Shown one piece after another: positions 25,832-37,129 of a stretch of DNA of 64,000 nt. Within the stretch, counting starts at the first letter, position 1, and every line of letters begins with the position of its first letter. The DNA is taken from NCBI GenBank assembly GCA_947492235.1, contig CANLLZ010000002.1, forward strand, positions 1-64,000, in the 5' to 3' direction. The position numbers were made by a program, and so were the translations under genes. The stretch is from an uncultured Altererythrobacter sp. Lineage in GTDB: Bacteria; Pseudomonadota; Alphaproteobacteria; Sphingomonadales; Sphingomonadaceae. The notes under the pieces were generated by a model. That model did no database searches and was not told where the DNA came from. It worked only from the letters and a program-made list of their open reading frames with translations.

Positions 25832-27129
25832 CACTCGATCACGCGCCCGCGCACCATGGTCCAGTCGACCTCTTCCAGCACGGTGATATCGGCCAGCGGA
25901 TTGCCCTTCACCGCTATGATATCGGCCGAATAGCCAGGCGCCAGCCGCCCTATTTCATTCTCCAGCCCGATCACCTCGGCAGCGACCGTCGTTGCGCTGG
26001 CCAAAGCCTCGCGCGCATTCATTCCGCCGACCATCATCTGCGTGAATTCGCCCGCATTCTCCCCATGCGGGAACACGCCCGCGTCCGTACCAAAGGCCAT
26101 TTTCACATTCCACTGGCGCGCGCGCTGCACGATGCTTTCTGCCACTGTGACGGTTGCGCGGATCTTTTCCTCCACCACCGGTGTGTAGAACCCGGTGCCG
26201 AGGTTCTTCTTGATCCCCTGAAACGCCATCAGTGTGGGTACCAGAATGGTGCCGTTTTCGCGCATCACACGCGCAGCCTGCTCGTCAATAAAGGTACCGT
26301 GCTCGATCGTCTGGACCCCTGCCCGGGCCGCTGCCTCGATCCCGCGAGCCCCATGGGCATGGGCGGCGACCTTCAGCCCAAGCGTGTTCGCCGTATCGAC
26401 GATGGCCTTCATCTCTTCATCGGAGAAATGCGCTTCCAGCCCGCGCCCTTGCTGGCTGAGGACGCCTCCGGTGGCGGTAATCTTGATGAGGTCAGCGCCG
26501 TATTTTGAGGCGGTGCGCACCATTTCCGCGCATTCCACCGCGCCGGTGCAGGTGAAGTCCGTGCCGAGCGACTCTCCGACCCCTCGACGAAACCCGTTCA
26601 CATCGCCATGCCCGCCGACAATCGCGATGGTCCGTGCCGAGGTCACGACACGCGGCCCCGGGACCATGCCCTCTGCTGTGGCGCGGCGCAGCATCTGGGT
26701 CACCTGATCCGTCCGCGAGCCCAGATCGCGCACCGTGGTAAAGCCTGCCAGCGCCGTGATCCGCGCGTTCTTGGCCGCAACCAGCACATTCCATTCCGGC
26801 GGAGTCGTCGCCGCGCGCCAGAATTCGCCGCTGGGATCGCCGGACAGATGGGTGTGCAGGTCGATCAGGCCCGGCAACACGGTATGGTCGGCCAGATGGA
26901 CCATCTCTGCGCCTTCGGGCGTGGGGGTGAAACCATCCACAATCGAGACAATCCGCCCATCGGTGACGGTAATCGTGGCGGGACCGGTGGGCGCACTGCC
27001 AGCATCGGTCAGGACAGAGCCGACATGAATGACCGTTGTGTCGGCCAGAGCCGGCGTTGCCGCCAGCAATCCCGCTGCGCCAACTGCGCCTACCGTGCCT
27101 TTCACGAATGCCCCAATTGCGAACTTCAT
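25831..27129 (-). CDS. Exported amidohydrolase (imidazolonepropionase/prolidase-like)
   Basis: This 432-residue protein has a signal peptide (MKFAIGAFVKGTVGAVGAAG ... ALA-DTT). Amidohydrolase superfamily motifs occur in order: LIDLHTHLSGD (first HxH), KITATGGVLSQ (metal-bridging Lys candidate), KVAAHAHGARGIEAAARAGV, TIEHGTFID and AFGTDAGVFPHG (final Asp). The set resembles exported Xaa-Pro or Xaa-Arg dipeptidase-like amidohydrolases. The start at 27129 is preferred over 27195 because a GGGGGAGAGGG stretch sits just upstream and the signal peptide then begins at residue 1. It is coupled to the PqqB-like gene and divergent from the S9 peptidase gene. Confidence 0.88.
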   Translation of the reverse strand: MKFAIGAFVKGTVGAVGAAGLLAATPALADTTVIHVGSVLTDAGSAPTGPATITVTDGRIVSIVDGFTPTPEGAEMVHLADHTVLPGLIDLHTHLSGDPSGEFWRAATTPPEWNVLVAAKNARITALAGFTTVRDLGSRTDQVTQMLRRATAEGMVPGPRVVTSARTIAIVGGHGDVNGFRRGVGESLGTDFTCTGAVECAEMVRTASKYGADLIKITATGGVLSQQGRGLEAHFSDEEMKAIVDTANTLGLKVAAHAHGARGIEAAARAGVQTIEHGTFIDEQAARVMRENGTILVPTLMAFQGIKKNLGTGFYTPVVEEKIRATVTVAESIVQRARQWNVKMAFGTDAGVFPHGENAGEFTQMMVGGMNAREALASATTVAAEVIGLENEIGRLAPGYSADIIAVKGNPLADITVLEEVDWTMVRGRVIE

Positions 27130-27231
27130 CCTGCCCTCTCCCCCTGATGGAACCGAGCCGCGTTTGCGCTCGTTTTCCTGTTCGCTATAGCGCACGCCAG
27201 CAGATTACAAATCGAGAGAGGATTTCCCCTG

Positions 27232-29277
27232 ATGCACACCGCCTTCAAGACCATGCGAACCGCCTTGCTGACCGCCAGCCTGCTGGTCCCAGCCGCCGCC
27301 CTCGCCCGCCCAATGACGGCGGAGGATGTGGCCAAGCTGGAAGCCGTTGGTGCCGTCGCCGTTTCGCCCGATGGCAGCCGCGTCGCCTACACCACGTCCA
27401 GCCTGCCCGATGTGACCGAAGGCGAAAAGGACGGCTCCTTCACGCAGGAACTGAAGATGGCCTACGGGCCAGACAACGCCTTGTCCTTCCTGCCCGATGA
27501 CATCAGCCCCTCGGGCGTGACGTTTTCTCCCGATGGCCGGATGGTGAGCTTCGTTTGGGCGAAGGACGATGAAGACCGCGCGGTTTGGGGCATCCCGGTC
27601 GATGGCGGAGCGCAGCGCAAGCTTGCGGCTGTCAGTGGCACCGATGTTCGCAGCTATGCGTGGTCGCCCGATAGCGGCACGATTTACATGCTGACCGGAG
27701 CGGAAGAGGACGATGTCCGTGAAGACGAAAAGGACGCAGGCTTCACTGCCATCGTTTACGAGGAAGAGTTCAAGTTCAACCGCCTGTTCCGCGCAGCCGC
27801 GGGCCGCGAAGTGGACTCCGATCCGGTCGAGATTACGGTCCCCGGCTATGTCAGCGCCGTTCGCATAGCGCCGGACGGCCAGACCGCCGTGATCGACAGC
27901 GCGCCGACTCCGCTGATCGACGACAGCTATACCAGTAAGCGCGCGCATATTTTCGATCTGGCAACCGGCACAGTGCGCACCACCATCGAAACGCCGGGCA
28001 AACTCGGCGATGTCGAAATTTCGCCCGACGGCGCGCAGCTGTCGATGATTGCGGGCGTCGATATGCACGATCCGGCAGACACCACGCTGCATCTGGTCGA
28101 CACGTCGACCGGCCAGTATCGCGCCCTGAACGCAGGCGCAGCCGAAGCCGCGGTCGATGCGGAATGGCTGTCGGACGGACGCCTTGCCTCCATCATCCAT
28201 ATCGGCGCGGATGCCATGCTGCGGATCTACAATGCCGATGGCAGCGTGGCCGAAACGGTCGACCCGGGCGACCTGATCCTGACGGGCATTCAGGCGGGCG
28301 GCGACCGCGTGATGGTATGGGCCAACAGCCCTGCCCATCCGACCGAGCTGTATGAATACACAAATGGCGCCTTCACACGCTGGACCAACCACAATACGTG
28401 GCTGTCCGAAATCGACATGGGAACGCAGCGCACGGTGACTTACACGGCCACCGACGGACAGGAAGTCGAAGGCATCCTGATCGAGCCGGTCGGCGGTGCC
28501 CCGGCTGGCGGCGCCCCGACCATCATGATGGTCCATGGCGGGCCGGAAGCGCATTATTCCAATGGCTGGCTGACCGCTTATTCGATGCCCGGCCAGATGG
28601 CTGCGGGCGAAGGCTATGCCGTCTTCCACCCCAACTATCGCGGCTCGACCGGCTACGGCGTCGATTTCGCCAAGCAGCATCAGGGCCGCTATACCGACCC
28701 CGAATTCCGCGACATTGTCGATGCCAAGAAGCACCTCGTCGCCGAAGGGATCACCGATCCTGACCGCACCGGCATCACCGGTGGGTCCTATGGCGGCTAT
28801 GCCAGCGCATGGGGCGCGACGCATTATTCGGACGAATATGCCGCCGCCGTGATGTTCGTCGGTATTTCCAACCAGACCAGCAAGTTCGGCACGGGCGACA
28901 TCCCGTTCGAGATGTACAATGTGCACAGCCGCGCATGGCCGTGGGACGACTGGCAGAAGATGCTCGAAGTCAGTCCCATCTACTACACCGACCGGGCGAA
29001 AACTCCGCTGCTGATTATGCACGGTCTGGAGGACACGCGCGTCGATCCGGGCCAGAGCTACGAGCTCTATCGCTTCGTCAAGATCCGCAATCCCGACACG
29101 CCGCTGCGCATGGTCCTGTATCCGGGTGAAGGGCACGGCAACCGCAAGGCTGCCAGCCGCTATGATTACAACAAGCGGATGCTGCGCTGGTTCGAAACCT
29201 ATCTGAAAACCGGTGACCGGGATGCCGCGATGCCGGATACCCGCCCCGTCCTCGAACTGGGCGGTGACGAAGAATAG
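27232..29277 (+). CDS. S9 family prolyl oligopeptidase / dipeptidyl aminopeptidase
   Basis: This 681-residue protein has a signal peptide (MRTALLTASLLVPAAALA after a short MHTAFKT). The N-terminal two-thirds is a beta-propeller with WD40-like repeats (VAVSPDGSRVAY, VTFSPDGRMVSF, VEISPDGAQLSM). The C-terminal alpha/beta-hydrolase carries the catalytic triad: Ser in GGSYGGYA (near 518), Asp in GLEDTRVDPGQ (near 601) and His in PGEGHGNR (near 634). It cleaves short peptides, often after Pro, probably in the periplasm. AGAGGA lies 9 nt before the ATG. It is divergent from the amidohydrolase, suggesting a shared peptide-breakdown region. Confidence 0.92.
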   Translation: MHTAFKTMRTALLTASLLVPAAALARPMTAEDVAKLEAVGAVAVSPDGSRVAYTTSSLPDVTEGEKDGSFTQELKMAYGPDNALSFLPDDISPSGVTFSPDGRMVSFVWAKDDEDRAVWGIPVDGGAQRKLAAVSGTDVRSYAWSPDSGTIYMLTGAEEDDVREDEKDAGFTAIVYEEEFKFNRLFRAAAGREVDSDPVEITVPGYVSAVRIAPDGQTAVIDSAPTPLIDDSYTSKRAHIFDLATGTVRTTIETPGKLGDVEISPDGAQLSMIAGVDMHDPADTTLHLVDTSTGQYRALNAGAAEAAVDAEWLSDGRLASIIHIGADAMLRIYNADGSVAETVDPGDLILTGIQAGGDRVMVWANSPAHPTELYEYTNGAFTRWTNHNTWLSEIDMGTQRTVTYTATDGQEVEGILIEPVGGAPAGGAPTIMMVHGGPEAHYSNGWLTAYSMPGQMAAGEGYAVFHPNYRGSTGYGVDFAKQHQGRYTDPEFRDIVDAKKHLVAEGITDPDRTGITGGSYGGYASAWGATHYSDEYAAAVMFVGISNQTSKFGTGDIPFEMYNVHSRAWPWDDWQKMLEVSPIYYTDRAKTPLLIMHGLEDTRVDPGQSYELYRFVKIRNPDTPLRMVLYPGEGHGNRKAASRYDYNKRMLRWFETYLKTGDRDAAMPDTRPVLELGGDEE

Positions 29278-29302
29278 GGCATCATCCGATTACGGATAAA
29301 GA

Positions 29303-29339
29303 CGGGGCCGGAAACACGCAGTTTCCGGCCCCGTTTCTT
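29303..29339. terminator. Bidirectional Rho-independent terminator
   Basis: cggggccggaaa (29303-29314) and tttccggccccg (29322-29333) form a perfect 12-bp stem with a 7-nt loop, followed by TTTCTT. It sits between the convergent S9 peptidase and MipA/OmpV genes. Confidence 0.8.
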
Positions 29340-29347
29340 ATGGTCGA

Positions 29348-30247
29348 TCAGAAGGTGTAACCCAGACCCACGCCCAGCAGGAACTGGTTCGCACTACCGC
29401 GCACGCTCGTCAGCGGCGTGTTTTTCGCATCATTCATCAGGCGCGAGTATCCGCCAATGCCGACAATGTTCAGGCCGCCATCGGTCACATCGCCATTGAG
29501 GTCCACAGCGAGCAGCAGATTGACGCCCAAGCTCTGCAAACCGCCTTCGGCTTGGAATGCAGGCAGCACACCGCCGCTGGCCACAGTATCGGCCGGGCTG
29601 ACACTGAAATAGTAATCCGCAAAATCATCGTCGATAAAGGTCGCGCTGCCGCTGATAGATGCGGCGACACCCCGGCTCAGCGGCGTAAAATAGGTCACCG
29701 ACGGGCTGACCGTCATGCCCGAATGCGCGCCCGCCACATCCCACATCGCGTCGACATTGACGCTCACGCTGTCGAACGGGTTGAGCACGGCGGGGAAGCT
29801 GACACCCACCGTGGGGCCAACTTCCACTGCACGGTCCAGCTCGCCCAGCTGTTTGACCACCTCGTCCTCAATCTGATCGACCCGGTCGCTCCGCACTCTG
29901 AATGCCACGCCCAGATCGAAAGACGGACCGGTTTCGGCATCGGGAATGAAATCCACCGCCAGCCCCGCCGGGCGCGGATTGATGTTCACGCCCTTGTAGC
30001 TTCCCTGGATGATTGGCAGCGGGAAAATCACGTAATCGTTGGAACCGGTATAGCTAGGCCCGAGACCGGCACCCACGCCAATGCTCAGGAAATCGCCATC
30101 GAATACGGTTTCCCCGATCGGCGGACCGTTCCGCTCTGCGCCCGGAGGCGCTGCATCGGGGCGGGTCTCGGCATCCTGGGCCGCAAGGCGAGTGGCAGCG
30201 ACAAGCGCGAGCGCGCCGACCAGAAGGACGGGATGACAGGTGGACAT
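29348..30247 (-). CDS. MipA/OmpV family outer-membrane protein
   Basis: This 299-residue protein has a signal peptide (HPVLLVGALALVAATRLAA-QDA). The mature part shows family features: GVGAGLGPSYTGSNDYVIFP near residue 60, alternating beta-strand patterns, and a C-terminal strand FLLGVGLGYTF ending in Phe for BAM recognition. MipA was described as a scaffold for murein synthases and OmpV as a porin-like protein; the role here is unresolved. It is divergent from crtY with a 144-bp gap. Confidence 0.85.
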   Translation of the reverse strand: MSTCHPVLLVGALALVAATRLAAQDAETRPDAAPPGAERNGPPIGETVFDGDFLSIGVGAGLGPSYTGSNDYVIFPLPIIQGSYKGVNINPRPAGLAVDFIPDAETGPSFDLGVAFRVRSDRVDQIEDEVVKQLGELDRAVEVGPTVGVSFPAVLNPFDSVSVNVDAMWDVAGAHSGMTVSPSVTYFTPLSRGVAASISGSATFIDDDFADYYFSVSPADTVASGGVLPAFQAEGGLQSLGVNLLLAVDLNGDVTDGGLNIVGIGGYSRLMNDAKNTPLTSVRGSANQFLLGVGLGYTF

Positions 30248-30391
30248 GACAGGGGGCCTTTACGAATGGATATAAGCCCATAACGGCCCATCACAGGCGC
30301 GGTTCCTCTCCAGTCCCCTTTGCAGTGCGGGCCACGCTGCCCCAAAGGCCGATTGCCCGCAGCCAAGGGCCAGCGTAGAGCGGCGGCTGAA

Positions 30392-31603
30392 ATGACAGAT
30401 AATCGGGTCGATATCGCAATTGCAGGAGGGGGATTGGCCGGCGGGCTGATCGCGCTGGCCCTGCGCCGTGCGCGCCCGGAATTGAACGTGGTTCTGGTTG
30501 AAGCCGAGGATGTGCTGGGCGGCAATCACCGGTGGAGCTGGTTCGAGGGTGATCTCGATGCTGCCGGGACCGCGCTGCTTGCCAGCTTCCGAAAGACCGA
30601 ATGGACCGGATACGACATCCGCTTCCCGGCGTATGAGCGCACGCTGGGCGCGCGGTACCTGTCGCTCGCGTCCCCCGATTTCGATGCCGCGCTGCGGCGC
30701 GAACTGGCGCAGGATTGCATCATGCCGTCCTCGCCGATTGCCAGCATGGATGCGGACGGGATCGATCTCAAGGACGGCTCACGCATTTCGGCCCGCGCCG
30801 TGATTGATTGCCGCGGCTTCGTGCCCGACCATTCGCTGCGCGGCGGGTGGCAGGTGTTCATGGGCCGCCATCTGCGCACCGCCACACCGCACGGTGTGGA
30901 GCGGCCCGTCATCATGGACGCCAGCGTCGAGCAGCACGGGGCATACCGCTTCGTCTATGTCCTGCCGCTGAGCGCGCACGAACTGTTCGTGGAAGACACC
31001 TATTACGCGGACGAACCGGTTCTCGACCGGTCGGCGCTGTCGCGGCGGATCGATGCCTATTGCGTACAGCATGGCTGGGACGGAGACATTCTGGGCGGCG
31101 AAACGGGCGTGCTTCCGGTGATCACCGGCGGTAATTTCAGCGCATTTCAGGCCGCATCGCGCATACCCGGCGTGGCGCAGGCCGGGGCGCGCAGTGCGAT
31201 GGTCCACCCGCTGACCAGCTACACCCTGCCCCATGCCGTGCAGACCGCGCAGCTGGTGGCAGACAATGCCGATCTGCCGGGCGACCAGCTGGCCGCCTTG
31301 CTGGAGGCGCAGGCCCGGCGCGTCTGGAAGCAGACCGGCTTTTACCGGATGCTGGGCCAGATGCTGTTCGGCGCGGCCAAGCCCGACAAGCGCTACCGCA
31401 TTTTCGAACATTTCTACCGTCTGCGCGAACCGCTGGTGGAAAGGTTTTACGCCGCACGCAGCACACGGCGCGATAAATTGCGGATACTTATCGGCCGTCC
31501 GCCCGTTCCTATCCCGCGCGCCATCGGTGCGATCTTCTCCTCGCGTGCACCTCTGGTTGCCCCGAACCACACATCCGATCCAAGGAAAGCTCCGAAACCA
31601 TGA
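30392..31603 (+). CDS. crtY: Lycopene beta-cyclase
   Basis: This 403-residue enzyme cyclises the ends of lycopene to beta-ionone rings, giving beta-carotene. The N-terminus carries the dinucleotide-binding motif DIAIAGGGLAGGLIALAL, followed by HRWSWFEGDL typical of CrtY. Other family motifs include DCRGF, MDASVEQHGAYRFVYVLPL, EDTYYAD and HPLTSYTLPHAV. The ATG at 30392 is preferred over upstream in-frame codons because the FAD motif then starts at residue 7, as in homologues. Its stop overlaps the crtI start (ATGA). It is the first gene of the carotenoid operon. Confidence 0.93.
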   Translation: MTDNRVDIAIAGGGLAGGLIALALRRARPELNVVLVEAEDVLGGNHRWSWFEGDLDAAGTALLASFRKTEWTGYDIRFPAYERTLGARYLSLASPDFDAALRRELAQDCIMPSSPIASMDADGIDLKDGSRISARAVIDCRGFVPDHSLRGGWQVFMGRHLRTATPHGVERPVIMDASVEQHGAYRFVYVLPLSAHELFVEDTYYADEPVLDRSALSRRIDAYCVQHGWDGDILGGETGVLPVITGGNFSAFQAASRIPGVAQAGARSAMVHPLTSYTLPHAVQTAQLVADNADLPGDQLAALLEAQARRVWKQTGFYRMLGQMLFGAAKPDKRYRIFEHFYRLREPLVERFYAARSTRRDKLRILIGRPPVPIPRAIGAIFSSRAPLVAPNHTSDPRKAPKP

Positions 31604-33090
31604 GTTCCCCCAGCAAGACAGCCTGCGTCATCGGCTCCGGTTTCGGCGGCATGGCGCTCGCTATGCGGCTGCAAAGCGCCGGCATCCAGACCACCGTGAT
31701 CGAGGGCCGCGACAAGCCCGGTGGCCGCGCTTATTACTGGGAAAAGGAAGGCTTTACCTTCGACGGCGGCCCGACGGTGGTGACCGATCCCGATTGCCTG
31801 ACCCAGCTTTGGGAACTGTCGGGCCATGACATGGCGCAGGATGTGGAACTGATGCCGGTCAAGCCGTTCTACCGCCTCAATTGGCCCGACGGCACAAACT
31901 TCAATTACTCCAACGATCATGACGAGCTGTTCGCCGAGATCGAGAAGCTGCACCCTGAAGATGTCGACGGCTACAAGCGCTTCCTCGAATACAGCGCGGG
32001 CGTCTATGAGGAAGGCTATCTCAAGCTGGGCACTGTGCCCTTCCTCGATTTCAAATCCATGCTGAAGGCCGCGCCTGCGCTGGCCAAGAAGCAGGCCTAT
32101 CGCAGCGTCTACTCGATGGTTTCCAGCTTCGTGAAATCGGAGAAGCTGCGCGAGGCGCTCTCGTTCCACACCCTGCTGGTCGGCGGCAATCCGATGAAGA
32201 CGAGCAGCATCTATGCGCTAATCCACAAGCTGGAAATGGAAGGCGGCGTGTGGTGGACGCGGGGCGGCACCAACAAGCTCATCGCCGGGATGATCCGCCA
32301 TTTCGAGCGCCTCGGCGGTAAGATGATTGTCGGCGATCCGGTGGTGCAGGTGCACGAAGAAAACAATGTCGCGAAAAGCGTCGAGACCGCGAGCGGTTTC
32401 AAGGCCGATTTCGACGCGGTCGCAAGCAATGCCGACATCATGCATTCCTACCGCGATCTGCTCGGCCGCAGTCAGCGCGGCTGGAAGATGGGCAAAAAAC
32501 TGGCCCGCAAGAAATATTCACCCGGCCTATTCGTGGTCCATTTCGGGCTGGAGGGCACATGGCCCGGCATCGCCCACCACATGATCCTGTTCGGCCCGCG
32601 ATACAAAGGCCTGCTGGACGATATCTATGATAACGGCGTGCTGCCAAAGGATTTCAGCATCTATCTGCATCACCCCACGGTGACCGATCCCAGCATGGCG
32701 CCGCCGGGGCAAAGCACGTTCTACGCGCTGGTGCCGGTGGCCCATATGGGCAAGCTGAAGGTCGATTGGGACACGGTCGGCCCGCAGCTGGAGAAGGCCA
32801 TTCTGGACGAAATCGGACGCCGCCTGATCCCCGACATTCATGACCGGATCGTGACCAAATTCAGCTATGCGCCCAAGGATTTCGCCACCGACCTCAACGC
32901 CCATCTGGGCAGTGCCTTCAGCCTGGAACCGCTGCTGACGCAGAGCGCCTATTTCCGGGGCCATAACCGCGATGACGTGATCGAGAACTTCTACCTCGTC
33001 GGCGCTGGCACGCACCCGGGCGCAGGTATACCGGGCGTGGTCGGAAGTGCTAAGGCGACGGCGGGCTTGATGATCGAGGATTTACAATGA
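31600..33090 (+). CDS. crtI: Phytoene desaturase
   Basis: This 496-residue FAD-dependent enzyme introduces the double bonds that turn phytoene into lycopene. The N-terminal motif VIGSGFGGMALAMRL and RDKPGGRAYYWE, then FTFDGGPTVVTDP, and the C-terminal signature LVGAGTHPGAGIPGVVGSAK are all present and intact. The length is normal for bacterial CrtI. The gene overlaps crtY and the following small gene by 4 nt each, indicating one mRNA. Confidence 0.96.
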   Translation: MSSPSKTACVIGSGFGGMALAMRLQSAGIQTTVIEGRDKPGGRAYYWEKEGFTFDGGPTVVTDPDCLTQLWELSGHDMAQDVELMPVKPFYRLNWPDGTNFNYSNDHDELFAEIEKLHPEDVDGYKRFLEYSAGVYEEGYLKLGTVPFLDFKSMLKAAPALAKKQAYRSVYSMVSSFVKSEKLREALSFHTLLVGGNPMKTSSIYALIHKLEMEGGVWWTRGGTNKLIAGMIRHFERLGGKMIVGDPVVQVHEENNVAKSVETASGFKADFDAVASNADIMHSYRDLLGRSQRGWKMGKKLARKKYSPGLFVVHFGLEGTWPGIAHHMILFGPRYKGLLDDIYDNGVLPKDFSIYLHHPTVTDPSMAPPGQSTFYALVPVAHMGKLKVDWDTVGPQLEKAILDEIGRRLIPDIHDRIVTKFSYAPKDFATDLNAHLGSAFSLEPLLTQSAYFRGHNRDDVIENFYLVGAGTHPGAGIPGVVGSAKATAGLMIEDLQ

Positions 33091-33515
33091 TGATATTGGC
33101 GCCACTGCTTTTGATGGCCGCTTCCGAGCCATTGCCGACAACCCAGACCTCGCCGCTGGCGACGCCCGATACCTCTCACGAGTGGGTCCTCCTGACCGAC
33201 GATGAGGACGGTACCGGCTGGTACGACAAGACGTTCCGAGACACGACCTCGTTCGAGGGTCAGTCCTACCCTGTCGTCCTTATCCGCTTCACCTTCCGAG
33301 AAGATGGCGTGGACAATGTTGGCGATATGACCCTGGCCGTTGATTGCGATGCAAACAGGCAGGCAGTGGTGGCCGGCTGGCTCCAGGCACACGGAGAAAT
33401 CATTGCGGCCAAAGATCAGCCGGAAGGCATGATTTTCGACTTTACAGAGCTGCCTTTCGATGAGGAAGATATCGCCATCTTCAGGCAGGCCTGCGGAGAA
33501 GACTGGTCCCAATGA
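33087..33515 (+). CDS. Small secreted protein of unknown function in the crt operon
   Basis: This 142-residue protein has a short N-terminal hydrophobic stretch (MMILAPLLLMAAS) that could be a signal peptide. The body is acidic (ends LPFDEEDIAIFRQACGEDW), with two Cys in the mature part (DCDANR and QACGED) that may pair. I do not recognise a domain with confidence; the WYDKTFRD ... VDCDANRQ layout recalls small surface-adhesin-E-like proteins, but weakly. It overlaps crtI and the LOG gene by 4 nt on each side, and its base composition is lower in GC than its neighbours. Confidence 0.75.
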   Translation: MMILAPLLLMAASEPLPTTQTSPLATPDTSHEWVLLTDDEDGTGWYDKTFRDTTSFEGQSYPVVLIRFTFREDGVDNVGDMTLAVDCDANRQAVVAGWLQAHGEIIAAKDQPEGMIFDFTELPFDEEDIAIFRQACGEDWSQ

Positions 33516-34093
33516 ACCACCTCGCCGTCTATTGCGGGTCCGCGACGCCGGAAGACCCGCGTTATGTGGAACTCGCCCGCGAAGTCGGCGCGACGCTCGC
33601 GCAGCGCGGGATCGGCGTCGTCTACGGCGGCGGGCGGCTCGGACTGATGGGCGCGGTGGCGTCCGGTGCGCTGGATGCAGGCGGCGAGGTGATCGGCGTG
33701 ATCCCCGAGGCGCTGGCGAACAGCGAAGTCGCCAATCATGATTGCAACGAACTGATCACAGTCAGCGGGATGCATGAGCGCAAGCAGCGTTTCACCGATC
33801 TGTCGGACGGCTTCGTCACCATTCCCGGCGGCGTGGGCACGATGGACGAGCTGTGGGAAGCGATGAGCTGGGCGCAGCTTGGTTATCACACCAAGCCGGT
33901 CGGTCTGCTCAATGCATTCGGTTTCTATGACGATCTTATCGCCTTCAACTCCAAGATGGCGGAGGTCGGTTTCGTCCGGCCCGCGCACCAGAACATCCTC
34001 ATCCATTCGGACACCATGCCGGAACTTTTGGACGCTATGACGGCTTATCAGGCACATACGCCCATTTTCCGCATGAAGGCCGAGGATCTTTGA
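33512..34093 (+). CDS. LOG family protein (cytokinin riboside 5'-monophosphate phosphoribohydrolase type)
   Basis: This 193-residue protein is of typical length. Signatures are VYCGSATPEDPRYVELA, GIGVVYGGGRLGLMG and the catalytic PGGVGTMDELWE with the preceding HERKQRF. LOG enzymes release the base from N6-modified AMP nucleotides, and bacterial members act as nucleotide 5'-monophosphate glycosidases. Its placement between crtI and crtB with 4-nt overlaps makes co-expression with carotenoid synthesis nearly certain, though a biochemical link is not obvious. Confidence 0.9.
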   Translation: MNHLAVYCGSATPEDPRYVELAREVGATLAQRGIGVVYGGGRLGLMGAVASGALDAGGEVIGVIPEALANSEVANHDCNELITVSGMHERKQRFTDLSDGFVTIPGGVGTMDELWEAMSWAQLGYHTKPVGLLNAFGFYDDLIAFNSKMAEVGFVRPAHQNILIHSDTMPELLDAMTAYQAHTPIFRMKAEDL

Positions 34094-35094
34094 CGCAAAA
34101 CCGCCCACTCGTCGCTGATGTCCGGCGCACGCTGCCAATGCATGGCGGCGGACGGCATCGCGAGGCGCTGGTCGAAAAGGCGCGCGCAGCGATTGCGGAG
34201 GGGTCGCACAGCTTTGCCATGGCCTCGTCGCTGTTCGGTGAGGACACGCGCGAGCGCGTGTGGCTGCTCTATGCCTGGTGCCGCCGGTGCGATGATCTGG
34301 TCGACGGACAGGAGATGGGCGGCGCTCTGGGAGACCAGACAAATATCGAAGACCGGGTGCAGGCCGTGCGCGTTCTCACCCGCCGCGCGCTGGAGGGCCA
34401 GCCGACGGCCGATGCCGCCTTCGACGCTTTCGGACTGGTGGCCTCCGAAAGCCGCCTGACCAAGGATATGGCCAACGACGTTATCGCCGGATTCGCAATG
34501 GACGCCGCCGAGTTTCGCCCAACGGGTCGCAAGGATGTACTGCGCTATTGCTACCACGTGGCGGGCGCGGTGGGCGTGATGATGGCCCATGTGATGAACG
34601 CGCCGGATGACAGCTTCGTCTATGACCGCGCGTGTGATCTGGGCATTGCCTTCCAGCTCAGCAATATGGCCCGCGATGTGGTGGAAGACGCCGAGGGCGG
34701 GCGGTGTTATCTGCCGGTCGAATGGCTCGCCGATGCTGGCCTTACGCCGGAGGATTTCACGCGCGAGGACAACCGATTTGCGCTCGCTGCGGTGTCGGCG
34801 CGCCTGGTCGATATGATGGAAATATACGAGCAGGCCGCACGCTGCGGGGCGCAGCGGCTCGGCTTCCGCAATCGTTGGGCGATCTACGCCGCGACGCGGA
34901 TTTATGGCGGGATCGGACGCAAGGTCCGTAATCGCGGCCAGCTCGCATGGGACAGCCGCGTGCGGATCGGACGGCTGGCGAAGCTGGGCCATGTCGCCGC
35001 CGCATTGGGCGAGGCGATCATCAACCGCCCCACCCCTCCGCGCGACTGGCCCGAATACACGCGCACCGACCTGCAACCGATCCGGGGCTGGTGA
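34090..35094 (+). CDS. crtB: Phytoene synthase
   Basis: This protein of about 334 residues condenses two geranylgeranyl diphosphates to phytoene, the first committed carotenoid step. Both Asp-rich substrate sites are present: CRRCDDLVDG near residue 67 and FQLSNMARDVVEDAEGG near 195, with YCYHVAGAVGVMM between them. The frame can start at TTG 34090, overlapping the LOG stop, or at ATG 34138 (318 residues); homology begins after the second, but the overlap pattern of the operon favours the first. The gene for GGPP synthase is not in this window. Confidence 0.93.
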   Translation: MTQNRPLVADVRRTLPMHGGGRHREALVEKARAAIAEGSHSFAMASSLFGEDTRERVWLLYAWCRRCDDLVDGQEMGGALGDQTNIEDRVQAVRVLTRRALEGQPTADAAFDAFGLVASESRLTKDMANDVIAGFAMDAAEFRPTGRKDVLRYCYHVAGAVGVMMAHVMNAPDDSFVYDRACDLGIAFQLSNMARDVVEDAEGGRCYLPVEWLADAGLTPEDFTREDNRFALAAVSARLVDMMEIYEQAARCGAQRLGFRNRWAIYAATRIYGGIGRKVRNRGQLAWDSRVRIGRLAKLGHVAAALGEAIINRPTPPRDWPEYTRTDLQPIRGW

Positions 35095-35124
35095 ATTGCG
35101 CGCAAGGGGACTAACCCTGCAGCC

Positions 35125-37029
<1,905 letters not shown>

Positions 37030-37030
37030 T

Positions 37031-37129
37031 CCTCCCCTCCCCTTGGGGAGGGGGCGGGGGTGGGGGTTCCCCCCCATCGACCGCAGAGCACCCATCCCCT
37101 AACCCCTTCCCTCAAGGGAAGGGGAACCC
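37031..37129. repeat. Intergenic palindromic repeat element between carboxylase subunits
   Basis: There are two hairpins: CCCCTCCCC/GGGGAGGGG (37034-37042 with 37045-37053) and ccccttccct/agggaagggg (37103-37112 with 37115-37124). Poly-G/poly-C tracts lie between. The right arm of the second hairpin contains the only SD-like sequence (GGAAGGGG) for the start at 37130. The shape is that of a dispersed extragenic repeat. Confidence 0.7.

Noticed and set aside
27205-29136. 643-residue minus-strand open frame opposite the S9 peptidase
   Set aside because: The plus strand encodes an intact catalytic triad and propeller; the minus frame is a shadow of high-GC third positions.
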